A stretch of DNA of 64,000 bases from contig JBEKTW010000014.1 of the NCBI GenBank assembly GCA_049515655.1, forward strand, positions 30,194 through 94,193. The letters run 5' to 3'. Under the pieces are notes generated by a model. The model did not search any database. It was not told where the DNA came from and worked only from the letters and a program-made list of their open reading frames with translations. Numbering within the stretch: position 1 is the stretch's first letter; every line of letters starts with the position of its first letter. The DNA is from JBEKTW01 sp049515655. Lineage in GTDB: Bacteria > Bacteroidota > Ignavibacteria > UBA10030 > SZUA-254. The position numbers and the translations under genes are program-made. This document shows positions 1 through 6,816 of the stretch, piece by piece.

Positions 1-853
1 CGTTGAGCCAGTTGTCGACAGCGGACAATGGTGTCAAAGAAGCCTCAACCCAAGCCTTGCCATATACCCTTCTCTCTGGAAACGAGTCGCCTAGATGGAC
101 AAGACTGACACCATTGGCCAATCGTAGTCGGGGCCGTCCGGACAGATAATCACACTTCTTTACTTGTATGGCGGCATTGTCATGGAAACAGACACCTGCC
201 ACTGAAACTTGGTTGCGCCCTCTGATGTTGAGATCAACATCTTTGAGCGTACCGCCACGGTAGGTTGAACAGAATATCCGGTGATGGTGGAAAATCAAGA
301 AGACCAGAGTCTCAAACTGTAGCGGAGATAAGAAAAAGAGCCTCCGTTCTTTCGTGATGTGCATCTTTGCCTTATGGCCCGATTCCGTGAATAACCACTC
401 CGCGACTTCCGCTTCTTCGTTCTCTAGTTTGACAATCGTCTTACGGTTATATTTCTGGAATGAATTAATCGAGGCAAACGCTTCAGGAAGTTGTGCCTTT
501 TCGAAAATCTTAACGACAGTGGAATCTACAGCCTTTGGGCATGGAAACTCGGCATCCTTCATTCCACCATTGTAGACAGCAGTCTGTGGAACGAGGGCAT
601 AAATTAAATCGTCGAAAAGCCAGAAAACGCTGTTCGCTCGGTCGGTCTGGGCCGCGTGAAAGAACGGATCAATTTGATCCCTGTCCTTACCGTCGTTAAC
701 CGTTCGACCTTTCAGGTAGTCCTCAACCTTCCAATCGCCAAAATAGATAGCAAGCGGGAGTGAATCCTTCTTGGAGAGTGCTGCGTTCCTTTCGTTGATG
801 CACTGCTTCAGAAAGCGATTCGCACCGCCAAACTTGAAATAATAGTGATTCAT
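1..853 (-). CDS. Mrr-like nuclease-fold protein, partial (runs off left edge)
   Basis: An open frame reads leftward from ATG at 853 with no stop before the window edge, giving at least 284 residues. Residues about 178-233 resemble the Mrr-type PD-(D/E)XK core: an LQFETLV helix, then GGTLKDVDL (residues 200-208) and IQVKK (229-233), the D...QxK arrangement of Mrr-like restriction enzymes. The first 170 residues match nothing I recognise. It diverges from the recombination genes that start near 1193 and is probably cargo or a defence gene of the integrative element. The open frame is certain; the nuclease assignment is inference from a short motif and the C-terminus is not visible. Confidence 0.72.
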   Translation of the reverse strand, partial: MNHYYFKFGGANRFLKQCINERNAALSKKDSLPLAIYFGDWKVEDYLKGRTVNDGKDRDQIDPFFHAAQTDRANSVFWLFDDLIYALVPQTAVYNGGMKDAEFPCPKAVDSTVVKIFEKAQLPEAFASINSFQKYNRKTIVKLENEEAEVAEWLFTESGHKAKMHITKERRLFFLSPLQFETLVFLIFHHHRIFCSTYRGGTLKDVDLNIRGRNQVSVAGVCFHDNAAIQVKKCDYLSGRPRLRLANGVSLVHLGDSFPERRVYGKAWVEASLTPLSAVDNWLN

Positions 854-1150
854 AGGTATGTACATTCTTCGTTGCGCAAATGGCAGCCAACGTTGTAATG
901 ACGCAATATAGCGTCATTATTTCCTTTGGACTGATTCTCATCGGAGAGTCCCGAGAGCCTACCGATATGTTGCGTTACATCCATCCCAATTCTCGCCATC
1001 GTCAATGATTGTGCTATCGCGAAAAGTTACAAAGAATCTTCGAGGATTTCAAATAGAGCGAAGCCCCCCAAGAGGCGTTTTCCCCCTCTGCGCAATGCCT
1101 TGTGATACTCACATATCGCTTCCGATTGGCCACAATTTTGCCACTAAGCG

Positions 1151-1182
1151 TTGACAAATGTTAAAAACAAGCTTACTAATAT
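1151..1182 (+). promoter_or_regulatory. Sigma70-like promoter for the element's recombination genes
   Basis: A perfect TTGACA (1151-1156) is followed after 17 bases by TACTAA (1174-1179), with TAATAT overlapping at 1177-1182. It faces the nuclease-RadC-Gam genes. The 854-1150 stretch between the two divergent genes is otherwise non-coding and presumably also holds the promoter of the leftward gene. If this promoter is used, the TTG start at 1151 cannot be, and translation would begin at 1193 or 1214. Confidence 0.5.
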
Positions 1183-1192
1183 CTCATCGAAA

Positions 1193-2038
1193 ATGGACAA
1201 ATCGAAGCTTGATATGACCGTTTGGAGCCCGACAAGTTGGAACCTGTGGAAGACGTGTCCAGCGAAATACCGAATTAAAAAGGTCGAACGATGGCAACGG
1301 CCAGACTTGAAGGAAGACAGCGAGTTCGCCAAACTCGCCATCCCAGGACTCGTCGTAGACAGGATGCTTCAGTTTTGGCTGCACCGAAAACGGTTCGCAG
1401 ACATGCGTTGGGTAAACGAAAACATTGGCATGGTTTGGTCGATGATTGAAAGCGAAATCCATCCTCAATGGTCAACTACGGAGGAAATAAGAAGTGTCAA
1501 GGAAGAAACCTGGCAGGGATTGAGAACTGCCATCAGAATGCTGGAAGAGTTACACATTGAAGAATATGATCTCCGCATTCAACCCACGTTCTTTGAAAAA
1601 ATCACGGCTTCACTCTCCGTAGCGGGCTCGGCAGACCTGTTACTCGTCGGGAAGAATTCCGTTGATGCCGTCCTTATTGATTTCAAGAACGCTCATAGGC
1701 GTGAACGTATCACAAAAGACCAGTTGGTCATCTATCAAATTGGATTGAAGAAGAAGACCCCATACAACTTCACCCAATCCGGTTACTTGATGTTCAACCC
1801 CCGTCTCGAACAATGGAAATGGTTTAAGATCGGAACCCCACACGAAGAGAAGATGATCGAAAAACTCGCGCTTGCAACCGAGCAGGTTCTCCAACAGAAG
1901 TTTGATTACACCTGGAACCACTTTACTTGTCCCAGATTCTGTGATGTTCGATTTGCCTGTGAGATGTTCCAACGGATTGCGGGGAAGACGATCCCAGCGA
2001 AGGATTCGAAGTCGAAAATATTTTTACTAGCCCGATGA
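1193..2038 (+). CDS. PD-(D/E)XK nuclease, Cas4/RecB-AddB-like, with Fe-S cysteines
   Basis: A 281-residue protein if ATG 1193 is used; an in-frame TTG at 1151 and ATG at 1214 are alternatives. The N-terminal SPTSWNLWKTCPAKYRI box, central GSADLLL and VLIDFKNAHRR (the D and D-x-K positions of the fold), a following Q-x3-Y helix, and a C-terminal C-x3-C-x5-C match the RecB/AddB/Cas4 family (PF12705-like). One N-terminal and three C-terminal cysteines would hold a 4Fe-4S cluster. Such nucleases trim DNA ends in recombination. Its stop overlaps the RadC start by four bases, so the two are translationally coupled. With the Gam-like gene downstream this looks like a phage-type recombination module. 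No cas1/cas2 or CRISPR array is visible. Confidence 0.85.
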   Translation: MDKSKLDMTVWSPTSWNLWKTCPAKYRIKKVERWQRPDLKEDSEFAKLAIPGLVVDRMLQFWLHRKRFADMRWVNENIGMVWSMIESEIHPQWSTTEEIRSVKEETWQGLRTAIRMLEELHIEEYDLRIQPTFFEKITASLSVAGSADLLLVGKNSVDAVLIDFKNAHRRERITKDQLVIYQIGLKKKTPYNFTQSGYLMFNPRLEQWKWFKIGTPHEEKMIEKLALATEQVLQQKFDYTWNHFTCPRFCDVRFACEMFQRIAGKTIPAKDSKSKIFLLAR

Positions 2039-2490
2039 AATACTGTTTCCGCACAATAACCTGGAAGTTCAAGGAAACTGCTGAATCGCTTCCCGAGCTT
2101 CAAAATGTGTCGTCTGTCGTGGTCAGAGCCCCAGATGACCTGTTCAGAACCTATAGAGGTCTCTTCAACGACCAAGCCCGAGAGCGATTTATAGTATTCT
2201 GGTTGAACTCCGCTAATAAAGTGATGGGTTTTGAAGTGGTCTCGGAAGGAATCCTCGACAGCAGCGTCGTCCATCCAAGAGAAGTATTCAGAGGCGCTAT
2301 TGTCGCCACAGCCGCAGCCATAATCATAGCTCATAATCACCCCTCCGGCAACCCAGAGCCGTCAGCAGAAGACATGAGTATCACGAAGCAGATCGTCGAG
2401 AGTGGCAAGATCGTTGGCATCCGCGTTCATGACCATCTCATTTTTGCCGGGAACGGCTATACGTCCTTTGCAGAACGAGGTATAATGTAA
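2035..2490 (+). CDS. radC: Short RadC/JAB-domain protein (MPN+ metalloprotease fold)
   Basis: A 151-residue protein with the complete JAMM signature: an upstream Glu region (GFEVVSEG), then AHNHPSGNPEPSAEDMS, giving H-x-H-P-x7-S-x2-D for zinc binding. It lacks the N-terminal helix-hairpin-helix of full-length RadC (about 220 residues), like the YeeS-type short forms on prophages and integrative elements. The biochemical role is unsettled despite the historical DNA-repair name. The start overlaps the nuclease stop (ATGA). The Gam-like gene follows after 39 bases with a good AAGGAAA ribosome site. I infer it belongs to the mobile element. Confidence 0.9.
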   Translation: MKYCFRTITWKFKETAESLPELQNVSSVVVRAPDDLFRTYRGLFNDQARERFIVFWLNSANKVMGFEVVSEGILDSSVVHPREVFRGAIVATAAAIIIAHNHPSGNPEPSAEDMSITKQIVESGKIVGIRVHDHLIFAGNGYTSFAERGIM

Positions 2491-2529
2491 ACTCTTCATT
2501 CACCATTAATAAAAGAAAGGAAATATTCT

Positions 2530-3057
2530 ATGGACTTCATTGAAGAACTTCTGCTTGAATCGGAGAAAGCGGAGGAACAGCAACGGCTCGAGATGAGCAG
2601 ACTCCGGGCGGACCAGCTTCTAATGGCGATCCAGGTGCTCGAAGGGAAGATCGAGGACGTTGACAAAATGACGACTGAGGAAATACAGTTGATCGAGCAC
2701 TACCGGAAGAACGAGGAGGAGCGCCTGATGAAAAGAGTCAGGTGGTTCGCCTGGAATCTTGAGCAGTTCATGCGTTCTACCGACGAAAAGACCATCAACC
2801 TTCCGCACGGAACCATCAAACTGAGGCTGGGGAGGGATAAGGTGGAGATTGCCGACCTGCAGAAATTCCTGGCCGATAAATCCAACCAGCAATTCCTGCG
2901 GGTCGTTCCAGAAGCGTATGAGCCCGACTTGCAATCTCTCAATCAGCACATAAAACGAACCGGGCACTTGCCGGAAGGCGTAAATCTCATACCGGCAGAA
3001 GCCAAATTTCATTACACAACAATCAAAAGGAGCGAAAACAATGAACAAACCAACTAA
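2530..3057 (+). CDS. Gam-like host-nuclease inhibitor protein
   Basis: A 175-residue protein. An N-terminal helical, probably coiled-coil segment rich in E, K, R and L (residues about 1-85) is followed by TINLPHGTIKLRLGRDKVEI and a FLRVVPEAYEPDL stretch. This layout matches the Mu Gam family (PF07352), which binds double-stranded DNA ends and shields them from RecBCD-type exonucleases. The start has AAGGAAA about ten bases upstream. The 3' end overlaps the next gene by 17 bases. A Gam homologue beside a Cas4-like nuclease supports a phage-derived recombination module. The assignment is from pattern similarity, not a search. Confidence 0.8.
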   Translation: MDFIEELLLESEKAEEQQRLEMSRLRADQLLMAIQVLEGKIEDVDKMTTEEIQLIEHYRKNEEERLMKRVRWFAWNLEQFMRSTDEKTINLPHGTIKLRLGRDKVEIADLQKFLADKSNQQFLRVVPEAYEPDLQSLNQHIKRTGHLPEGVNLIPAEAKFHYTTIKRSENNEQTN

Positions 3058-3532
3058 CGGCAACCGACCGAAGATCGAACTTCTTCTCAATCAGCCCATG
3101 AGGGTAAAACTTCTCAAGGAGAAGCCCTTTGAAGGCAGCAGCACATACGGCGCGTATTGGCTGTACTCGGTGGAACACGAGGGAGTCGAGCATGCCTTCT
3201 TTGCCACGCCCGAAGTAAACCAGGAAATATCACGGCTGGATGCGAAGTCCGGCGACGAGATCGTCCTCACGAAGGTGGCTCACCAAAACGGGAGACGCAT
3301 CTCCCCACAGATTCACGTGGAAGTTGTGCCAAAGCCGAAACCCGAAACCAAGCCAGAGAACAAGCCAAAGGACTCGCTTGCAGACAGCTTGAAGGCGATC
3401 ATGGAGACCTCAGTTCGTGAAGCTGTGGAAATCACCAGGGCCATCGACGGCGTGCCTTTTCAGAACGCCGACATTCAAAAAATAGCCAGCTGTTTGTTCA
3501 TAGCGAGAACGCGGATGAACGGTTTTGCTTGA
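3041..3532 (+). CDS. OB-like, possible single-strand DNA-binding protein of the element
   Basis: A 163-residue protein. Residues about 10-95 alternate short strands (KIELLLNQPMRVKLL, YWLYSVEHEGVEHAFFATPE, DEIVLTKVA) as in OB-fold single-strand DNA-binding proteins. A proline/lysine-rich linker of PKPKPETKPENK type follows, then a C-terminal helical part (SVREAVEITRAI... ASCLFIARTRMNG) that I have seen in phage and conjugative-element proteins of unknown role. It starts inside the end of the Gam-like gene, so the two are coupled. Function is inferred from fold pattern and neighbours only. Confidence 0.7.
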   Translation: MNKPTNGNRPKIELLLNQPMRVKLLKEKPFEGSSTYGAYWLYSVEHEGVEHAFFATPEVNQEISRLDAKSGDEIVLTKVAHQNGRRISPQIHVEVVPKPKPETKPENKPKDSLADSLKAIMETSVREAVEITRAIDGVPFQNADIQKIASCLFIARTRMNGFA

Positions 3533-3575
3533 CACTTGACGCAAAACGGTTTCTCACGGTAGCTGTCCGGGATCT

Positions 3576-3641
3576 GCAAAGTCGATTCTCCACAAAATAA
3601 CTCTTTTCGACTTTGCTGGACATGAATTGTCATTTTATATT
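3576..3641 (+). promoter_or_regulatory. Inverted repeat plus promoter-like hexamers before the zinc-finger gene
   Basis: A perfect 9-base inverted repeat GCAAAGTCG / CGACTTTGC lies at 3576-3584 and 3608-3616 with a 23-base loop, possibly terminating the upstream operon or binding a regulator. Overlapping its right arm is TTGCTG (3613-3618), then 17 bases, then TATATT (3636-3641), about 12 bases before the ATG at 3653. The overlap of arm and -35 suggests an operator, but that is inference. Confidence 0.4.
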
Positions 3642-3652
3642 ATATTGCTACC

Positions 3653-4474
3653 ATGAGAAAAGACCTGAAGATAGAAACGGCTGATCTCTTATTTATCAGT
3701 TTACTGAACCTTGGAGACAGCCTGGATCCTAAAGATGCCAAGTCTCTGGATGACTGCCTTTATTTAGATGAAAAGAAGTATCAAAAAGAGCTTAAATCGA
3801 TGTTCCATATCGAAGGCATTTATGACCGCGACTATGATACTATAGAGCAGCTCAAAACTTGTGCATCCAAAGAGGAAATTAGATCCTGGCTCTTTGAATT
3901 GTACTATGATCTGAGAAGTGAGATAAAGAAAGAAAGGCATCCCAAGGAATGGGCAAACGATTTGGCCGCATGGGTCAACGAGAAACTTGGTTTTGGGGTT
4001 GTCGCCCGCGATGAAAGTCTTAGACTCAAACCCATTATTGCGGAACCCATGCTAGATCCTCAGGAGCCACGAGATTTCTTGATAAAATCTGTAGCCTATG
4101 AGATACATCAGCGGTGCAAGAAATATGGCGTTAACTCAATCAAGGTTTGCACAGGTTGTGAGAAGTTTTTCGCGCCGTTTAACAAGAAAAGTGTTTGTTG
4201 CTCACTGGAATGCCTAAAAGGGCGGATAGATAAAAGAGAAAGACCTCTCCGACGACGTTACAATTCTCAGGCGACACGACGGAAAAAGGGCGGAATATAT
4301 AAGCCCGAGAGTCGTTTTAAATGCAGCGATTGCGCGACATGGATTTCGGTTAAAGATGAAGAAGGGAAAATAATTACAGCCCCCTTCATCCGATGTCCGA
4401 GGTGCCGAAGGGATCAGGATAATCCACATGCTGCATCTAAAAAACAAGATACGAAGTCTGCGCGTCATAAATGA
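3653..4474 (+). CDS. Unknown protein with two C-terminal zinc-binding motifs
   Basis: A 273-residue protein. The first 160 residues are helical and charged and match nothing I recognise. A Cys cluster then reads CTGCEKFFAPFNKKSVCCSLEC, similar to the treble-clef or ribbon fingers near the C-terminus of CGNR-type proteins. A basic RRRYNSQATRRKK stretch and a second pair, CSDC and CPRC, follow, typical of a zinc ribbon. The very basic C-terminus suggests nucleic-acid binding. Its stop overlaps the excisionase start by four bases, so it is co-translated with the xis-int pair and may regulate the element. Confidence 0.75.
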   Translation: MRKDLKIETADLLFISLLNLGDSLDPKDAKSLDDCLYLDEKKYQKELKSMFHIEGIYDRDYDTIEQLKTCASKEEIRSWLFELYYDLRSEIKKERHPKEWANDLAAWVNEKLGFGVVARDESLRLKPIIAEPMLDPQEPRDFLIKSVAYEIHQRCKKYGVNSIKVCTGCEKFFAPFNKKSVCCSLECLKGRIDKRERPLRRRYNSQATRRKKGGIYKPESRFKCSDCATWISVKDEEGKIITAPFIRCPRCRRDQDNPHAASKKQDTKSARHK

Positions 4475-4725
4475 CCATGACCGATAAAGATTACATGTCG
4501 ATTGACGAGTTAGCCGAGCGTCTCGGACTTTCACCATCGTATATACGGAGGAAAGCTAGAAAGAAAGAGATTCCGCATAATCGCCATGGGTCACGCTACG
4601 TATTCTTCAAGCCCGTGATCGATGAATGGTCACGGGAAACAACAATTTATGTTAAGGGTGGCGACGATTCAGGCAAGTTTGTTCAATCAACAGTTGCAGA
4701 AGTTCATCGAAAGATTCAAAGCTAA
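4471..4725 (+). CDS. xis: Excisionase-family helix-turn-helix protein
   Basis: An 84-residue protein built around a MerR/excisionase-type DNA-binding domain: MSIDELAERLGLSPSYIRRKARKKEIPHNR, then GSRYVFFKPVIDEW, the usual helix-turn-helix plus wing. Two ATG codons lie at the start (4471 and 4477). The first overlaps the upstream stop as ATGA. The integrase gene follows 11 bases after the stop with AAAGGAAAAC as ribosome site. The xis-int order is the normal directionality-control pair of integrative elements. It may also repress transcription. Confidence 0.85.
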   Translation: MTMTDKDYMSIDELAERLGLSPSYIRRKARKKEIPHNRHGSRYVFFKPVIDEWSRETTIYVKGGDDSGKFVQSTVAEVHRKIQS

Positions 4726-4736
4726 AGGAAAACAAT

Positions 4737-5843
4737 ATGGCGGTCCTCAGAAAGCGCGGCAGAAAATATTACATCGACATGTATAATAAAGGGAAACGAA
4801 TATCCATTCCCCTCAAAACGGGTGACAAGAACCTTGCTAATCGTGTACTCAAGCAGATCGAATCGGATATGTTCTTGGGGCATTTCGATCTCAAAAGCCT
4901 TGTCAAGGAGGATATTTCACTTGAGGACTTCTTCAAGAGATACTTCGCCGATGCTGAGACTTCTAAAAAGTCGAGCACGCTGCGCAATGAACGATTATAC
5001 GCCCGGAAATTCGTCGAGTTTATGGGAAACAGAAACATCAGAGAAGTGAATGTTCAAATCCTGGATTCATGGAAAGCAGAGATGTTGAGGAGCTACTCCC
5101 CCGTTTCCTTCAATATTAGAAGGAGATTTCTACACGCCGCCTTCAATAAAGCGATCAGATGGGAATATCTGCAGAACAATCCTATCTCGAAGGTTTACGC
5201 AGAAAAGGTCCAACAGCGCAGAGTCTATCTGACCCCCATTGAGCTGGCGATGATCTTTCGGGCGGTAGAAGAAGATATTAACAACCCGAAAAAGAAGTGG
5301 GACCAAGCCCTTAATACGAAATTCAAACTCTTGCTTGAATTCTTGTTTTTGACTGGTATGCGAAGGGAGGAGGCGTTGTCGCTAAAATGGGAAAACGTTG
5401 ATCTAGAGAGCGATGAAATCCGAATCGAAGAGGCCAAGTGCAAAAGACGCCGAGATCTGCCAATGCATCCTAGCGTCAAGGCGATTGTTCTTAAGCTTGG
5501 CGAGCGTCTCTTTCAAGACCTTCATGCATCGACTGTGTCGCACAAGTTCACTTCTATTCGCAAGCGTGCGAAGCTAAGCGATGATTTCAAACTTCACTCG
5601 TTACGGCATACATTTGCTACAATGCTCTTGGAGGGGGGTTCTGATATCGCGGCTGTACAGAATTTGCTCGGTCATGCTGACATTCGGACAACCCTGATTT
5701 ATAGCAAACCGACATCCAAATTATTGAAGAAAGAAATCTACAAGCTCCAACTACCAGACAGTGGTTGTCATGAAGCGCGCCTTGGTTACAATTTGGTTAC
5801 AGTGCCCAAGAAAAAGAGGAGGTTTTGGTCGAATGCTAATTGA
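4737..5843 (+). CDS. int: Tyrosine recombinase / phage-type integrase
   Basis: A 368-residue integrase with an N-terminal AP2-like/arm-binding part (about 1-60), a SAM-like core-binding domain (61-155) and a catalytic domain (160-335). The active-site residues are present: R209 in TGMRREEALSLKW, a Lys in the CKRRRDLP hairpin, H287-x2-R290 in HSLRHTF, H313 in LLGHADIRTT and nucleophile Y322 in IYSKP. It should cut and join at an att core. The next recognisable sequence, 21 bases past the stop, is a truncated tRNA-Arg, so the gene sits at the element's right edge. The 3' end of the frame contains a direct repeat of GGTTACA (about 5783-5802) that may be arm-type sites. Confidence 0.95.
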   Translation: MAVLRKRGRKYYIDMYNKGKRISIPLKTGDKNLANRVLKQIESDMFLGHFDLKSLVKEDISLEDFFKRYFADAETSKKSSTLRNERLYARKFVEFMGNRNIREVNVQILDSWKAEMLRSYSPVSFNIRRRFLHAAFNKAIRWEYLQNNPISKVYAEKVQQRRVYLTPIELAMIFRAVEEDINNPKKKWDQALNTKFKLLLEFLFLTGMRREEALSLKWENVDLESDEIRIEEAKCKRRRDLPMHPSVKAIVLKLGERLFQDLHASTVSHKFTSIRKRAKLSDDFKLHSLRHTFATMLLEGGSDIAAVQNLLGHADIRTTLIYSKPTSKLLKKEIYKLQLPDSGCHEARLGYNLVTVPKKKRRFWSNAN

Positions 5844-5863
5844 TAACGAAGGAAGGATTCGTT

Positions 5864-5902
5864 TCCGTAGGCTGATGCTCTATCCAGTTGAGCTACTGGC
5901 GC
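5864..5902 (-). pseudogene. 5' half of a tRNA-Arg(ACG) gene, broken in the anticodon loop (putative att site)
   Basis: Read on the minus strand from 5902: acceptor arm GCGCCAG, TA, D-stem GCTC with loop AACTGGATA and GAGC, A26, anticodon-stem 5' strand TCAGC and loop CTACGGA with anticodon ACG. After that the sequence does not supply GCTGA, a T-arm in register, or an acceptor 3' strand CTGGCGC. The match therefore stops exactly at the anticodon loop, a common crossover point for tyrosine integrases. The integrase stop is 20 bases away. I read this as the chromosome-element boundary (attR or attL). Confidence 0.65.
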
Positions 5903-5953
5903 GTTGTTTTGGGCACTTATTGCCGCCGGAGTACCAATCTTTTACCCTGTAGA

Positions 5954-5969
5954 GTTACAGAATTGTAAC
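5954..5969. promoter_or_regulatory. Palindrome GTTACA-N4-TGTAAC near the att boundary
   Basis: Perfect 6-base arms GTTACA and TGTAAC flank GAAT. Related words occur nearby: GGTTACA twice at about 5783-5802 and TAACATAATTGTAA at about 6018-6031. They could bind the integrase or its accessory factors, or regulate the lost tRNA's promoter. The rest of 5844-6076 is non-coding. Confidence 0.35.
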
Positions 5970-6076
5970 AAATCTCCCTGACGGTTTTGCAGCGGGTATG
6001 AGTTGCGTCGACCGGCGTAACATAATTGTAATAAATTTTGTGGCCATTTACAATTGCGCCCTTAGACGGTGATCAG

Positions 6077-6110
6077 GCCGACTCGGGTTCTTACCGGGCC
6101 GGCTTTTTTT
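6077..6110 (+). terminator. Rho-independent terminator-like hairpin, plus strand
   Basis: GCCGACTCGG (6077-6086) pairs with CCGGGCCGGC (6094-6103) with one mismatch and one G-U pair, followed by seven T (6104-6110). It could stop transcription coming from the integrase side. Its right arm and T-run lie inside the last codons of the convergent SRAP gene, so part of the match may be chance. Confidence 0.45.
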
Positions 6111-6801
6111 GTTCTATCGTCACGGGTGTCCAGCATCCGGGCGAGTCATTTCTTGAATTACTCACCATCTTTGATACGGGATAGGCCTTCATCTTGCTTG
6201 CAGGATACGGCACCAGCAATTTCTTGAGCTCGCCAGTGTCGTTGTTGTCCGGGTCGAGCCATTGCGCGTAGTCTTTGCCATGGAGTATCACCGGCATTCG
6301 ATGATGAATATCCTTCAGTAATTCGTTCGGCTCGGTGGTAATGATGGTGAAGGTGGGGAATGCTTCTCCTTGCTTGTTCTTCCAGACGGAGAACAACCCG
6401 GCGAACATGAAGGGTTTCTCATCCCGCATGCGTACGCACATCGGCTGTTTCTCCTTGTCCGATATTCTCTTCCATTCATAAAACGCCTCCGCGGGGATAA
6501 GACATCGGCTGCCTTTGAAATACGGGCTGAAGAGTTTGCTCCGCTCGAGTGTTTCCGATTTCGCGTTGAATGTCGAGAAATTCACCTTTCCGTTCTTCGA
6601 CCAGTGCGGTACAAGCCACCATTGCATCGGCTGCACAACCAGCTCACCTTCACGAATATAGATGACCGGCATCATTTGTGTCGGTGAAGCATTGTAGCGG
6701 GGAAGGAGTTTGAAGGGCTGTCCCAGCTCCCGCATCTTCATCATTCGACTGCCGGTCAGGAAGACCTCTTTCCCGTTGACAAGAGCGTATCGTCCGCACA
6801 T
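6091..6801 (-). CDS. yedK: SRAP-domain protein (YedK/HMCES family abasic-site shield)
   Basis: A 236-residue protein, normal length for the family. It begins MCGRYAL, so Cys2 becomes the catalytic N-terminal residue after Met removal and forms the thiazolidine crosslink with abasic sites in single-stranded DNA. The other conserved positions are visible: RYNASPTQ (Asn), AFYEWK (Glu) and HHRMPVIL (His). It acts in the cytoplasm and is often SOS-linked. Fifteen bases separate it from the GH172 stop upstream, so the two may share a transcript although their roles are unrelated. It lies outside the integrative element as I draw it. Confidence 0.95.
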   Translation of the reverse strand: MCGRYALVNGKEVFLTGSRMMKMRELGQPFKLLPRYNASPTQMMPVIYIREGELVVQPMQWWLVPHWSKNGKVNFSTFNAKSETLERSKLFSPYFKGSRCLIPAEAFYEWKRISDKEKQPMCVRMRDEKPFMFAGLFSVWKNKQGEAFPTFTIITTEPNELLKDIHHRMPVILHGKDYAQWLDPDNNDTGELKKLLVPYPASKMKAYPVSKMVSNSRNDSPGCWTPVTIEQKKPAR

Positions 6802-6816
6802 ATTTTCTACCGCGGT

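Noticed and set aside
354..575. Plus-strand frame of 73 residues
   Set aside because: It is antisense to the open Mrr-like gene (1-853 minus), and its residues look like random antisense translation.
1193..2038. Reading the Cas4-like gene as part of a CRISPR adaptation module
   Set aside because: Neighbours are RadC, Gam and integrase genes, not cas genes, so a recombination nuclease is more likely.
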